The notes beneath the pieces were generated by a model that saw only the letters and a list, made by a program, of their open reading frames with translations, had not been told where the DNA came from and ran no database searches. From the NCBI RefSeq assembly GCF_002245655.1, contig NZ_NOIH01000003.1, positions 682,001 to 746,000 of the forward strand: 64,000 nt of DNA, written 5' to 3'. A program made the translations under genes and the position numbers. Below, in pieces: positions 40,416 to 52,570 of the stretch. Within the stretch, counting starts at the first letter, position 1. Every line of letters begins with the position of its first letter. The stretch comes from Thauera propionica. Lineage in GTDB: Bacteria; Pseudomonadota; Gammaproteobacteria; Burkholderiales; Rhodocyclaceae.

Positions 40416-41084
40416 ATGTCCAGTGCCAACGTCAAAGCCCGCATCTCCTTCGATTTCGATCTCCAGGTTCCTCCCGCCCTGCTGGCGCTGGAGCACGATG
40501 CCCTGCTGAAGGCCCTGCACGCCGCGCTGGGGTCGACCGTGGTGCAGGGGATGCCCACGGTATCCGCCAAGCAGCTCGGCAAGAGCGGGATCGCCCTGGT
40601 GCGTCACCACTACCATCTGGACGCTGCAAAGCTCGGCATGCAGGCCATCCCGCGCGGACTGCTGGTCACGGCCGCGCCGCACCTGACGGACGCCGAACTC
40701 GACACGCTCGCAAAGTCGATGGCGGGCAAGACACCGAACTCGGAAGACGAGACCCGCCGCCTGCTGCGACGCAAGGCGCTGGCGATGGTGTCCGAGCTGC
40801 GCACCGTGGAATGCACCGTGATCGCGCGACTCAGCTCGGGCGCCACTGCCGAACTGGCAGCCACGCTGAACCTCGCCAATGGCGGCGTCATCGTCGCCGA
40901 AAAGGATCGCCAGCAGCGCCTGCAGTCCAACCAGGGGCTCGTGCCGATCCGTGTCGATCGCGCCGGCGCCACCCTCAACGCCACCTTCTCGGGCCAGACC
41001 ATCTCCGGGCCGGTGCTCGGTGTCGAGGTCGCCGAGATCGCCGCCCACCGCGACGCGCTGATCACCGCCTGGCAGTCGCGCTGA
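40416..41084 (+). CDS. Hypothetical protein
   Basis: 222 residues, soluble, no signal peptide or membrane segment. I do not recognise it. The N-terminal part has ISFDFDLQVPPALLALEHDALLK, the middle a charged helix (EDETRRLLRRKALAMVSE), and the C-terminus a compact beta-rich part (TLNATFSGQTISGPVLGVEV). Codon usage matches its neighbours, and the frame is clean with a start at 40416 or a slightly earlier ATG at 40384 (9 or so codons more), so it is probably real. It stands alone, between the bestrophin-like gene and the acetyltransferase. Confidence 0.6.
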   Translation: MSSANVKARISFDFDLQVPPALLALEHDALLKALHAALGSTVVQGMPTVSAKQLGKSGIALVRHHYHLDAAKLGMQAIPRGLLVTAAPHLTDAELDTLAKSMAGKTPNSEDETRRLLRRKALAMVSELRTVECTVIARLSSGATAELAATLNLANGGVIVAEKDRQQRLQSNQGLVPIRVDRAGATLNATFSGQTISGPVLGVEVAEIAAHRDALITAWQSR

Positions 41085-41167
41085 GCCGGCACAGCCGCCC
41101 GCTGTCATCATCCGGAAACAATCGCGCGGCATGATGTGCAGGTTTTTCCTGCACACGGCCAACGCCC

Positions 41168-41902
41168 ATGCTTGCGCACCCGGTTCCGGCGCCAGTCCTC
41201 CCGCAAGGTCGTCCATTCAATGCCTGGCGGACCGCCGACGGCACCGCGCTGACGTTGCGCCCGGTGCGTCCGGAAGACGTCGAGCGCACCCTCCGCTTCG
41301 TCGCCTCCCTCTCCTACGGCACGCGCTACTTCCGCTTCGGGCGCGGCGACTTCCGCCTCGAGGAGGCCGAAGCGCGCTGCATCTGCTCGCCCAACCCCAC
41401 GGAATGCGTCGAGTTCATCGTGCTCGCGGCACTCGAGGGTGACGAGCAGGAGGTGGCATCCGGCCGCTACTGCCTCGATGCCGACGGTCGCAGTTGCGAG
41501 TTCGCCCTGGTCGTGGGCGACGAGTGGCAGGGGCACGGCATTGCGCGCCGATTGGTCGCGGCACTGGTCGACAGCGCAAGACGGCGCGGCCTTGTACGCA
41601 TGTACGGGCGGGTACTCGCCACCAACCGGTCGATGATCGCGCTGGCACGGCGCATGGGTTTCCGCCTCAAGCCGACCGACAGCCGCGCCGTGGTCGAGAT
41701 CGAAGGCATGCTGGACGGCGACACGACACAACCGGCGATCGAGCCGGCGCCCGAAGGCCCCGCATGCCTGCTGCCCGGCCCGCAGGTGTGCCGCAATGCG
41801 GCCCGCCGTGCCACACGGGGCGGCGATCACCCCGCAGCAGGGCTCAACGCTTCTTGCCGCGCTTGCCCTTGGGCACCTTGGGCAACTCGCCAACGAGGTT
41901 GA
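41168..41902 (+). CDS. GNAT family N-acetyltransferase
   Basis: 244 residues. The GNAT core lies at about 20-175: GTALTLRPVRPEDVERTLRF, the acetyl-CoA loop VVGDEWQGHGIARRLVAAL (Q/R-x-x-G-x-G/A) and NRSMIALARRMGFRLK. Similar domains sit at the C-terminus of protein lysine acetyltransferases of the Pat type, but the large N-terminal acyl-CoA synthetase-like part is absent. The target is unknown. The last 20 codons overlap the 3' end of the convergent basic-protein gene. Confidence 0.82.
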   Translation: MLAHPVPAPVLPQGRPFNAWRTADGTALTLRPVRPEDVERTLRFVASLSYGTRYFRFGRGDFRLEEAEARCICSPNPTECVEFIVLAALEGDEQEVASGRYCLDADGRSCEFALVVGDEWQGHGIARRLVAALVDSARRRGLVRMYGRVLATNRSMIALARRMGFRLKPTDSRAVVEIEGMLDGDTTQPAIEPAPEGPACLLPGPQVCRNAARRATRGGDHPAAGLNASCRACPWAPWATRQRG

Positions 41903-42389
41903 TGATCTCCCCCAGCCCGCGACTGGCCAGCAGCGCCACGCCGGCACGCAGCACCTCGGACTTGCTCGCCTCGCAGCCCGCCTGCGCCAGCGCATCGCGC
42001 AGCGCCTTGATGCGCTTGTGCTCGCTGGCCGGCATCGAGAACGAATCGCGCGCGACCTTCCCGTGCCTATCCTTGTCGTGCCTTTCCTTCTCGGCCTTCG
42101 CCCTCTTGCCGCCCTCTGCCCTCACCGCCTTGGCCGGCGGAGTTTCGTCATCAGGCACGGCGGGCGGGGCTTTGGCAGGCTGTGCTGCAGCCTTCGCCGC
42201 TACTCCCGGTGCCGCCTTTGGCGCCGCACGAGTCGTTGCGATAGGCTTCGCGGCTGCCGCCGGTGCCTTGCGGCCTGCGGACCTGGAAGCGGAGGCCCTG
42301 GCCGGTGCCGGCAGGCGGTCGGCCAGCGCACTGTCCTCCTGCTTGAGCGCTTCACGCAGACGCGACTGGGTGTTCTTCGTCGTAACCAT
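41844..42389 (-). CDS. Basic Ala/Lys-rich protein, putative ParA partner
   Basis: 181 residues. The first 110 are low-complexity Ala/Pro/Lys/Arg sequence, likely disordered. Residues 115-160 (FSMPASEHKRIKALRDALAQ, then a SKSEVLRAGVALL helix) look like a ribbon-helix-helix or short DNA-binding/dimerisation domain, and the tail is KVPKGKRGKKR. It begins three bases after the parA stop. ParA-type ATPases need a partner that stimulates hydrolysis through a basic N-terminus, and this protein fits that role. This is inference. Similar layouts occur in partner proteins of carboxysome, PHA granule and plasmid ParA systems. Confidence 0.65.
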   Translation of the reverse strand: MVTTKNTQSRLREALKQEDSALADRLPAPARASASRSAGRKAPAAAAKPIATTRAAPKAAPGVAAKAAAQPAKAPPAVPDDETPPAKAVRAEGGKRAKAEKERHDKDRHGKVARDSFSMPASEHKRIKALRDALAQAGCEASKSEVLRAGVALLASRGLGEIINLVGELPKVPKGKRGKKR

Positions 42390-42392
42390 GAA

Positions 42393-43052
42393 TCATCCCT
42401 CGATCAGTCCGAGTACGGCCGAGACCAGTTGCTCGACCTCCTCCTGGGCCGCGGCCGCAGCACGGCCGAGCCCGAACACGGACGTGCCGCGCACGGCGCT
42501 CAGGGCATAGGCACTGCGCTGCGACAGCGCGACGTCCAGCACCCGCAGCTCGAAATCCTGCAGCACGTCGAGCACATCGCCCGCAAGCGCGGTGCGCATC
42601 ACGCGGTTGGGCAACAGCGCGCCGCGCAGGGCAGGGCGCTGCTGCTGACGGTCGAGGATCAGGCGCTCGATGCCGCGCGTCGCCCACAGGTCGGTCGGGC
42701 TGGGCACCACCGGCACCAGCGCCAGATCGCACAGCTCGAGCGCGCTCATCGTGTGCGGATGCTCGATCGACGGCGGGCAGTCCATCACCACCATGTCGAC
42801 ACTGTTGGCGACGGGCTTCAGCGTGCGCGCCATGTCCTTGGGCTTGCCCTGCAGGCGTACCAGCTGGGCGGGGAAGGGGCTTTCGGGCGATGCGGATTCG
42901 GCCCAGCGCGAGGCGCTTTCCTGCGGGTCGAGGTCGGCCAGCGCGACGCGATAGCCGGCCAGGGCCAAGCCGGCGGCCAGTTGCATCGCCACCGTGGTCT
43001 TGCCCGATCCGCCCTTTTGCGAAACGAGGGCAATCAGCGTGGGGGCGCTCAT
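42393..43052 (-). CDS. Orphan ParA family ATPase
   Basis: 219 residues, no N-terminal helix-turn-helix (small type Ib-like). Deviant Walker A QKGGSGKTTVAMQLA with the signature lysine, switch I ADLDPQESASRWAE, Walker B VVMDCPPSIEH. ParA ATPases form gradients on the nucleoid and position DNA, organelles or protein clusters. No parB is adjacent; the only partner is the basic protein three bases downstream, so this is a standalone positioning pair and not the main chromosome-segregation parAB. Divergent from the GGDEF gene at 43217. Confidence 0.87.
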   Translation of the reverse strand: MSAPTLIALVSQKGGSGKTTVAMQLAAGLALAGYRVALADLDPQESASRWAESASPESPFPAQLVRLQGKPKDMARTLKPVANSVDMVVMDCPPSIEHPHTMSALELCDLALVPVVPSPTDLWATRGIERLILDRQQQRPALRGALLPNRVMRTALAGDVLDVLQDFELRVLDVALSQRSAYALSAVRGTSVFGLGRAAAAAQEEVEQLVSAVLGLIEG

Positions 43053-43216
43053 GTGTCGTCCGTGATAGGTATTACCGCAAGATGCTATCGCAAGCGTCGT
43101 CGCGGGTGTGTTACACGTCAGGCCGGGGCTCCCGCAAACACGCGCGGGTCGCATCGACGGGGCGATTTCCGGTATTCTCGCGCCGCATCCGGCACACCCG
43201 GCCCCGAGGGCCAAGC

Positions 43217-44758
43217 GTGCTTGTCCCACCCTCCCTGCGGAGCGCGCGCCTGTTGAATGTGGCGTCCAGATCACGCACTGGCCGGTACGACCGGCTGATC
43301 GACTCCCTGCTGCTGCCGCGGGCAATCGTCCTTGTCTGCGTCATCCTCCTCGCCGGCCTCAACAGCCTGATCGTCCAGCAGGTCGTGGAGGGACGGAAGG
43401 AGGCGCTCGTCCGCGGTGACGAGGCCCAGACACTGCAGCATCGGGCGCTGCTGTCGCAGATACAGCAGACGCTGAACCTTTACGAATACGTGGTGAGCGA
43501 CCTCGCCGGGCGGCGGGATACGCCGGCGCTCAACGACGAACTGCGTCGGCTCGGCGCCCTCGACGCGAAACTGCTCGACCTGCTCGTGCTTTCACGGGAC
43601 GGACAGATCCAGCACTGGTCGGGCGAGGGACCTCCCCCCGAAGTCGCCGACCGCGAGTACTTCACCGCATTGCGCGACGACCCGCTGCGCCGGCTGTACA
43701 TCGGCCCCGTCCGCTCCTCACGCGCGCACCCGGACCGCTGGTTCTTCAGCCTGAGCCGCCCGGTTCGGGCGCTTGATGGCAGCCTCGACAGCGTCATCGT
43801 CGCCATCATCGACCTCTCCGTGTTCAACCGCGATCTCGCCGAGGCCCTCGCAGTCGAGGGCGCGGGGCTCGGTATCATCAAGACCGACGGCCACGTCATC
43901 ACGCGCCTGCCCATCGTGACCGACCGCCCCATGGAAGAAAGAGTCAAACTGCCGGCTGACCTGCCCCCGGTCGGTTCGAGTCCGGGCATACTCAAGCGCG
44001 AGAGCGTGTCGCCTTTCGACAAGGCCCTGCGCCGGCAGACCTGGACCTACCTGCCCGATCACGAGCTGTGGGTCATCACCTCGATCACTCGCGACCGCAT
44101 GCTGAGCCTGTGGTGGTCGGGCGTGAAGGATGCCATTCCACTATGGGTTGCGCTGAACCTGGTGCTGGTCGCCGGCGCGCTGGCGATGCTCGCCGCCTCG
44201 CGCCGCAACCTGCGGAACATGCGCGCCCTGCAGGACCTGACCGCGCGGCTGGAGACACAGGCCTCGGTCGACCCGCTCACCGGCGCCTACAACCGCCGCC
44301 AGTTCGACGTGCTGGCCGACCTCGAGCTCAAGCGCACGCGCCGCCATGGCGGAAACGTTTCGCTGCTGGTGCTCGATATCGACTTCTTCAAGAAGATCAA
44401 TGACGAATGGGGCCACCCCGAAGGCGACAAGGTGCTGCACGCGGTGGTGCAGGTGATCCGCGGCCGCCTGCGCAGCACCGACATCCTGGCGCGCTTCGGC
44501 GGCGAGGAGTTCATCGTGCTGATGCCGCACACCGATCTCGAAAAGGCGCAGATCGTCGCCGAGACCCTGCGTCAGTGTATTGCCGAAGCCCACACGCAGC
44601 CCGGTCTGGCGCAGCCCCGTCCGGTCACCGCGTCCTTCGGTGTCGCGACGCTGAGGCCCGACGAGACGCATCTGTCCGACCTCATCCGCAGGGCCGACAT
44701 CGCCCTGTACGAAGCCAAACGCAAGGGCCGCAACCGCGTCGAGGTCGATCCGGCCTAG
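43217..44758 (+). CDS. Membrane diguanylate cyclase with periplasmic sensor domain
   Basis: 513 residues. First transmembrane helix LLPRAIVLVCVILLAGLNSLI (split at about 28-48), a periplasmic Cache-like sensor region (about 60-290, with VADREYFTALRDDPLRRLYIGP typical of dCache domains), a second helix (about 305-330), then GGDEF with an active GGEEF motif and an inhibitory RxxD (RSTD) five residues upstream. It should make cyclic di-GMP in response to an external signal. I chose the GTG at 43217, preceded by GAGGG; TTG 43253 and GTG 43259 are alternatives. Confidence 0.88.
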   Translation: MLVPPSLRSARLLNVASRSRTGRYDRLIDSLLLPRAIVLVCVILLAGLNSLIVQQVVEGRKEALVRGDEAQTLQHRALLSQIQQTLNLYEYVVSDLAGRRDTPALNDELRRLGALDAKLLDLLVLSRDGQIQHWSGEGPPPEVADREYFTALRDDPLRRLYIGPVRSSRAHPDRWFFSLSRPVRALDGSLDSVIVAIIDLSVFNRDLAEALAVEGAGLGIIKTDGHVITRLPIVTDRPMEERVKLPADLPPVGSSPGILKRESVSPFDKALRRQTWTYLPDHELWVITSITRDRMLSLWWSGVKDAIPLWVALNLVLVAGALAMLAASRRNLRNMRALQDLTARLETQASVDPLTGAYNRRQFDVLADLELKRTRRHGGNVSLLVLDIDFFKKINDEWGHPEGDKVLHAVVQVIRGRLRSTDILARFGGEEFIVLMPHTDLEKAQIVAETLRQCIAEAHTQPGLAQPRPVTASFGVATLRPDETHLSDLIRRADIALYEAKRKGRNRVEVDPA

Positions 44759-44885
44759 CCGGACCGCCACGCGCAATTGAACGGAACGCCCCGCCCGATT
44801 GAACTTCGCCCGGCCCATGGCCTCCATTGTCACCGGACGCCTCCGGCGTACGCCGTACCCGCCACGACACCAACAAGAGCACACC

Positions 44886-45332
44886 ATGCCACGATTCGCC
44901 CTTCCCGCCCTGCTGATCCCGCTCGCCCTTGCCGCCTGCAGCGGCCCGGTGGAAGACACCCGCCCCGGACAGCCGGTCAAGCAGCGTCAGGATGCTTTCA
45001 AGGCCATGCTGCGCAGCTTCGAACCGATGGGCAAGATGCTGCGCGACAACCGCTACCAGCCCGACGAGTTCGCCCGCCTGGCCGCCGAACTGGTCAGCCG
45101 CCGCGATGCGCCGTGGACGCACTTCGGCCCCGACACGAACTACCCGCCGACCAAGGCCAAGGCCGCGGTGTGGGACCGCCCGCAGGCGTTCGAGGCCGAA
45201 CGCAGCGCCTTCTTCGAGCTGACGGACGCCCTTGCGCAGGCCGCGCAGACGCGCGACAAGACGGCCGTCCAGGCCGCCTACGACAAGGTCCACGCAAGCT
45301 GCAAATCGTGCCACGACGATTTCAAGAAGTGA
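44886..45332 (+). CDS. Cytochrome c' family protein, predicted lipoprotein
   Basis: 148 residues. The C-terminus has the haem c site CKSCHDDF (Cys139, Cys142, His143) and the four-helix pattern of cytochrome c' (AFEAERSAFFELTDALA, AYDKVHASCKSCHDD). Such proteins bind NO and CO and are thought to protect against nitrosative stress. The N-terminus carries a lipobox, LALAAC, with Cys18 as the lipidation site, so this one is likely membrane-anchored instead of soluble. The ATG at 44886 sits about 10 bases after an AAGAG ribosome-binding site. Confidence 0.85.
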   Translation: MPRFALPALLIPLALAACSGPVEDTRPGQPVKQRQDAFKAMLRSFEPMGKMLRDNRYQPDEFARLAAELVSRRDAPWTHFGPDTNYPPTKAKAAVWDRPQAFEAERSAFFELTDALAQAAQTRDKTAVQAAYDKVHASCKSCHDDFKK

Positions 45333-45372
45333 GCCGGCGAATCCGCTGACCGTTTCCGCCGGAAACACCGCC

Positions 45373-45894
45373 ATGCGACCCAGGACTGCCCCCGACTACC
45401 TCGCCGGCTACCCGCCGCATCTGCGCGAACAGGTGCTCGCCCTCATCGACCAGGGCCGCTTCGCCGAGGTGCTGCGCAAGCGCTATCCGCAAGCGCACAG
45501 CGTACGTTCCGACGGCGCCCTTTACGACTACGTGCAGGCACTGAAGGCGGAGCACATGCGTGCCGCGCCGCCACTCAGCAAGGTCTGCTTCGACAGCAAG
45601 CTTCATGTCATCCGCAACGCGCTCGGCACCCACACCGCGGTCTCGCGCGTGCAGGGCAGCCGCCTGCAGGCCAAGCGCGAGATCCGCGTGTCGACGCTGT
45701 TCCGTGAGGTGCCGCTGGAGTTCCTGCGCATGATCGTCGTGCATGAACTCGCACACCTGCGCGTGCGTGAGCACGACAAGGCCTTCTACCAGCTGTGCCT
45801 GCACATGGAGCCGCAGTACCACCAGTACGAATTCGACCTGCGCGCCTATCTGAGCTATCGCGACGCGGCGGGGACGCCGCTGTGGGCGGGCTGA
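45373..45894 (+). CDS. YgjP-like M48-related metal-dependent hydrolase
   Basis: 173 residues. Central zinc-peptidase motif VVHELAHLRVREHDKAFYQL (HExxH followed by a third His seven residues on) matches the DUF45 (YgjP/WLM-like) group. N-terminal segment YLAGYPPHLREQVLALIDQG is typical of the YgjP-like subset. Substrate unknown. 40 bases after the cytochrome c' gene, same strand. Confidence 0.82.
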   Translation: MRPRTAPDYLAGYPPHLREQVLALIDQGRFAEVLRKRYPQAHSVRSDGALYDYVQALKAEHMRAAPPLSKVCFDSKLHVIRNALGTHTAVSRVQGSRLQAKREIRVSTLFREVPLEFLRMIVVHELAHLRVREHDKAFYQLCLHMEPQYHQYEFDLRAYLSYRDAAGTPLWAG

Positions 45895-46052
45895 ACGCGC
45901 TGCGGGCAGGCGCGGCCAAGGCGGGCTCGATCGTACCCATTGAAAACGCCCATGTAATTGCAGCCCCGATTTGAAGGAAAATAATGGTTTCGCCGGCCGC
46001 GGTGCCCCGTGCCCGCCTCGCCGGCACCGAATTTTTCCTTCAGGAAGCGACC

Positions 46053-47693
<1,641 letters not shown>

Positions 47694-47704
47694 TCCGCAC
47701 GGCA

Positions 47705-47743
47705 CCGCTGGCCGCCCCGAAGATGCTTCGGCGCGGCCAGCGG
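47705..47743. terminator. Strong hairpin after gpmI
   Basis: CCGCTGGCCGC-c-CCGAAG-ATG-CTTCGG-c-GCGGCCAGCGG: seventeen paired bases with one C-C mismatch and a three-base loop, 11 bases past the gpmI stop. No T-run follows, so it may be a transcript-stabilising or factor-dependent end. It lies between convergent genes. Confidence 0.6.
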
Positions 47744-47781
47744 GCCATCCTCAAGGCGTCTTCCGCCTCACGCCGGAAACC

Positions 47782-48267
47782 TCACTCCTGCGGCGAAACC
47801 ACCAGCTGCACCAGCACCGCGTCGCCTTCCTTGAGCACGGCGACACTGCATTCGCGCGTGTCCTTGCGCGCAGTGAGCATGGCCATCTCGTTCATGGTCA
47901 TCGTGCTCTCGATGTCCCAGCCCTGCCCCTTCAGCGCATCGGTGTAGAACTTCGCGGCATCGGCAAGGCCGACCGGCACCTGCAGGTGCACCATCATCTG
48001 CGCCCCCTGCGTCATCGCCGCCGTCGGCTTCGCGCCATCGAGGATCGGCACATCCTTCGGGAAGCCGGCCGGAATCGCGACGCCCTCGTCACCCGCGGCC
48101 GCCGTGATCCGCGCGCCGTCCGGGCCGGTGGCCTCAAAGGTGACGGCCTTGCCGTCCTGTTTCACCGTCACCTGTCCGTCGGCGGTCTTGTAGGTCTGCT
48201 CGTCCTTGCCGCAGCCAGAAAGCAGGGTGGCGAGGACGGTCATGGCGACCAGAATGGGGGCTTTCAT
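47782..48267 (-). CDS. Small lipoprotein of unknown function
   Basis: 161 residues. Type II signal with lipobox LLSGC (Cys19). The mature part has a short acidic domain (TYKTADGQVTVKQDGKAV) and an alpha/beta part with IPAGFPKDVPILDGAKPTAA and FYTDALKGQGWDIEST. I do not recognise a characterised family. The ATG at 48267 follows AGGAG. Convergent with gpmI and divergent from the MliC-like gene. Export to the inner or outer membrane is supported by the lipobox; the role is unknown. Confidence 0.7.
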   Translation of the reverse strand: MKAPILVAMTVLATLLSGCGKDEQTYKTADGQVTVKQDGKAVTFEATGPDGARITAAAGDEGVAIPAGFPKDVPILDGAKPTAAMTQGAQMMVHLQVPVGLADAAKFYTDALKGQGWDIESTMTMNEMAMLTARKDTRECSVAVLKEGDAVLVQLVVSPQE

Positions 48268-48469
48268 GATGGATTCTCCTGACGGACTGGCGCACGCAGC
48301 ATGACGGTGCGCTTCAATGATGATGAGCGAATGGTAGTGCAAGTGCCGCGTCGCAGCCCAGCCCGCATGCGCCTGCAACGAATCCTTACCGGGGTGGGCG
48401 GACAAAGACGCCGGCTCCTCGCCACGATCCAACTACAATCGCGCAACCCGCCTCGAAGGACCGCAGCCC

Positions 48470-48853
48470 ATGATCCGCGCCATCCCCATCAGTCTGGCCG
48501 TCACCTTTCTGGTCTCTGCCTGTGCCGTTCAGCCACCGGTAGTGGTCGAACCGGACAGCGGCATCTCCAGCCAGACCGGTCAGTTCGAGTTCGCCCTGCC
48601 CAGCGGCGACTACCGCTGCGAGCAAGGCATCCGCCTGGCGCTGCGGCGTGAAGTACAGGGCAAGATCAATCACCGCGTACAGCTCGACTGGAAGGGGCGT
48701 CACTACCAGCTCGAGCGCGACCCATCCTATTCCGGCCTGCCGCGCTTCGAGGATGTCGCCAGCGGCCTGGTGTGGATCGATCTGCCGTGGAAGGGTCTGT
48801 TGCTCGACGGTCGCACCCAGACCCCGCTCGCCAACGAGTGCCGCGCGGCCTGA
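48470..48853 (+). CDS. MliC-like lysozyme-inhibitor family lipoprotein
   Basis: 127 residues. Lipobox LVSAC at Cys18, then a short beta-barrel-like domain with two cysteines: DYRCEQGIRLALRREVQ and a C-terminal NEC. The layout (YxCxxG, an inner SGLVWIDLPWKGLLLDG, and the paired cysteine near the end) follows the MliC/PliC family of C-type lysozyme inhibitors. Identity is moderate. Convergent with the hemerythrin gene, 24 bases apart. Confidence 0.68.
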   Translation: MIRAIPISLAVTFLVSACAVQPPVVVEPDSGISSQTGQFEFALPSGDYRCEQGIRLALRREVQGKINHRVQLDWKGRHYQLERDPSYSGLPRFEDVASGLVWIDLPWKGLLLDGRTQTPLANECRAA

Positions 48854-48877
48854 ACGGCCGGCCGCGGCCAGTTGAGG

Positions 48878-49342
48878 TCAGGCCGCCTTGCGGAAGAAGC
48901 GGCGGAACCAGCCGCTGTCCTGGCGCTCGCGCTTTTCGGCGATGATGCCGATCATGCTCGCCTTCACCGCACCGACGTAGTCGCCGTCGTCACGCTTGAT
49001 GTGGTTGACCAGCCAGGTCGCGAGCAGCTTGAACAGCTCGTCGCCGATATCGTCACCGAGTCGGTGGCGTTCGACATACTCGTTGACCCGCCGCACGAAC
49101 AACTCATGCACGCGCTTGTGCGGCTTGCTGAAGGCGTAGCCCGCTTCTTCCTGCAGGCTCTCCTCGAAAGCGAAGTGCGAGATCGTGTATTCGACAAGCT
49201 CGTCGAGGGTGCGTCCGACCGCAGCCCGATCCCCGGTGGCATTGGCCGCTTCAAGGGCATTGATGTAATCGACGATGCGTCGATGCTGCTGGTCAATCAC
49301 GTCAATGCCGGTATCGAGCTCGGGGTTCCAGGTAATGGGCAC
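48878..49342 (-). CDS. Bacteriohemerythrin
   Basis: 154 residues, one four-helix domain with a di-iron site that binds O2 reversibly. The ligand set is complete: His20, His56, Glu60, His75, His79, His114 and Asp118. A short extension with basic, aromatic residues (WFRRFFRKAA) follows. Single-domain cytoplasmic bacteriohemerythrins store or deliver O2 at low tension. A perfect FNR-type palindrome lies 83-96 bases upstream of the ATG, consistent with O2-linked control. Confidence 0.94.
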   Translation of the reverse strand: MPITWNPELDTGIDVIDQQHRRIVDYINALEAANATGDRAAVGRTLDELVEYTISHFAFEESLQEEAGYAFSKPHKRVHELFVRRVNEYVERHRLGDDIGDELFKLLATWLVNHIKRDDGDYVGAVKASMIGIIAEKRERQDSGWFRRFFRKAA

Positions 49343-49424
49343 GCTGCTTTTCCTCCATGATGCCTAAGCTGCCCAGAGCGGGCATCCAAGGCCGCGAGGA
49401 TAAGGGCGGCGTCAGATCGCCATT

Positions 49425-49438
49425 TTGATATGCATCAA
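49425..49438. promoter_or_regulatory. FNR/ANR-type binding site
   Basis: TTGAT-ATGC-ATCAA matches the FNR consensus TTGATNNNNATCAA exactly. It is centred about 89 bases before the bacteriohemerythrin start and lies in the 170-base gap after terB. If the transcript begins near 49390, the site would be at the usual activating position of about -41.5. Confidence 0.78.
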
Positions 49439-49512
49439 AGCGCTTCCGAATGTGGCGCCATGCGGCACGCAGGACGGGCAATCGGGGCTGCAGCAAACCT
49501 GCGGTGCGCGGT

Positions 49513-49980
49513 TCACTCCGCAGCGAGCCCGGCCGCCGCACGCGCCCGCTGCTTGGCCGCCACGAAATCGCCACGCGGGATGTAGAGCAGGTCCCCGAGC
49601 TTTAGCATCAGGTGCGTCTCATGGTGGCTCAGTTGGCCGTCCGCATAGGCCACCTGCCACAGGTACTCGACCATCCTCACCTTCTGCTCGAGGCTGAAGC
49701 CCTGGTTGAGCTTCGAGGTGAAGGAGTACAGGTCCGGCGCGTCGCGCGAGGTCGCATCGGCAAGCTCCATCAGGCGCGCGACTTCATCGGCCGCCAGCGC
49801 GAACTTGGCTGCGAGTGCATCGACGGCCGCCTGCCGCTCCTCATGCCGGCAGTCGTTGTCGGCACGCATCATCTCGATCAGCAGCACCGCGGCCGCGAGC
49901 TGGAGCGTATGTTCCGGCACACCGCGATCGGCCGGCGGTGGAGTCAGGGTATTGAAAAGCTGTTTCAGCGTTCTGAGCAT
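49513..49980 (-). CDS. TerB family tellurite-resistance-like protein
   Basis: 155 residues, an all-helical TerB domain: MMRADNDCRHEERQAAVDAL and VEYLWQVAYADGQLSHHETHLM give the paired acidic metal-binding loops (ADNDCRHEE and ADGQLSHHE). TerB-like proteins bind divalent metals and are linked to stress, phage inhibition or surface processes; a function for standalone copies is not settled. I start at the ATG at 49980; an in-frame upstream start would add a Pro/Arg-rich part without similarity. Confidence 0.85.
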   Translation of the reverse strand: MLRTLKQLFNTLTPPPADRGVPEHTLQLAAAVLLIEMMRADNDCRHEERQAAVDALAAKFALAADEVARLMELADATSRDAPDLYSFTSKLNQGFSLEQKVRMVEYLWQVAYADGQLSHHETHLMLKLGDLLYIPRGDFVAAKQRARAAAGLAAE

Positions 49981-50090
49981 GTGATCGCTACGTGCGGGTG
50001 GGCTGCAACGGGAGGTCGTACTTCCCTCAGTCCGCGGCAGTGCGCCGCGAGTTCCCACGCTGGGCATGAACGTGCCGGGCCAGCGCCATG

Positions 50091-50123
50091 AAAAAAAGCC
50101 GGTGCCCATTGCAGGGCACCGGC
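50091..50123 (-). terminator. Intrinsic terminator of icd
   Basis: GCCGGTGCCC-ATTGCA-GGGCACCGGC stem (ten perfect pairs, six-base loop), followed on the minus strand by seven T residues (the A-run at 50091-50097). A textbook terminator 39 bases past the icd stop. Confidence 0.93.
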
Positions 50124-50161
50124 TCTTCCGCCAGCTTCAGCCGGGCATGCCCGGCCCATCG

Positions 50162-52411
<2,250 letters not shown>

Positions 52412-52570
52412 CTAGATTCTGGTCTTGTGGCGCCAACGCGGTGGCGGCTCCCGGTCGACATGCGCGACACGTGGACGTGCTTTCGCAGCAGGCGGGAAAA
52501 TACCACGCATCGCCGCCCCCCGGCACCCGGAAAACGTCAAATCCGCAAGGTAAATCTCGCGCCGCGCGCC

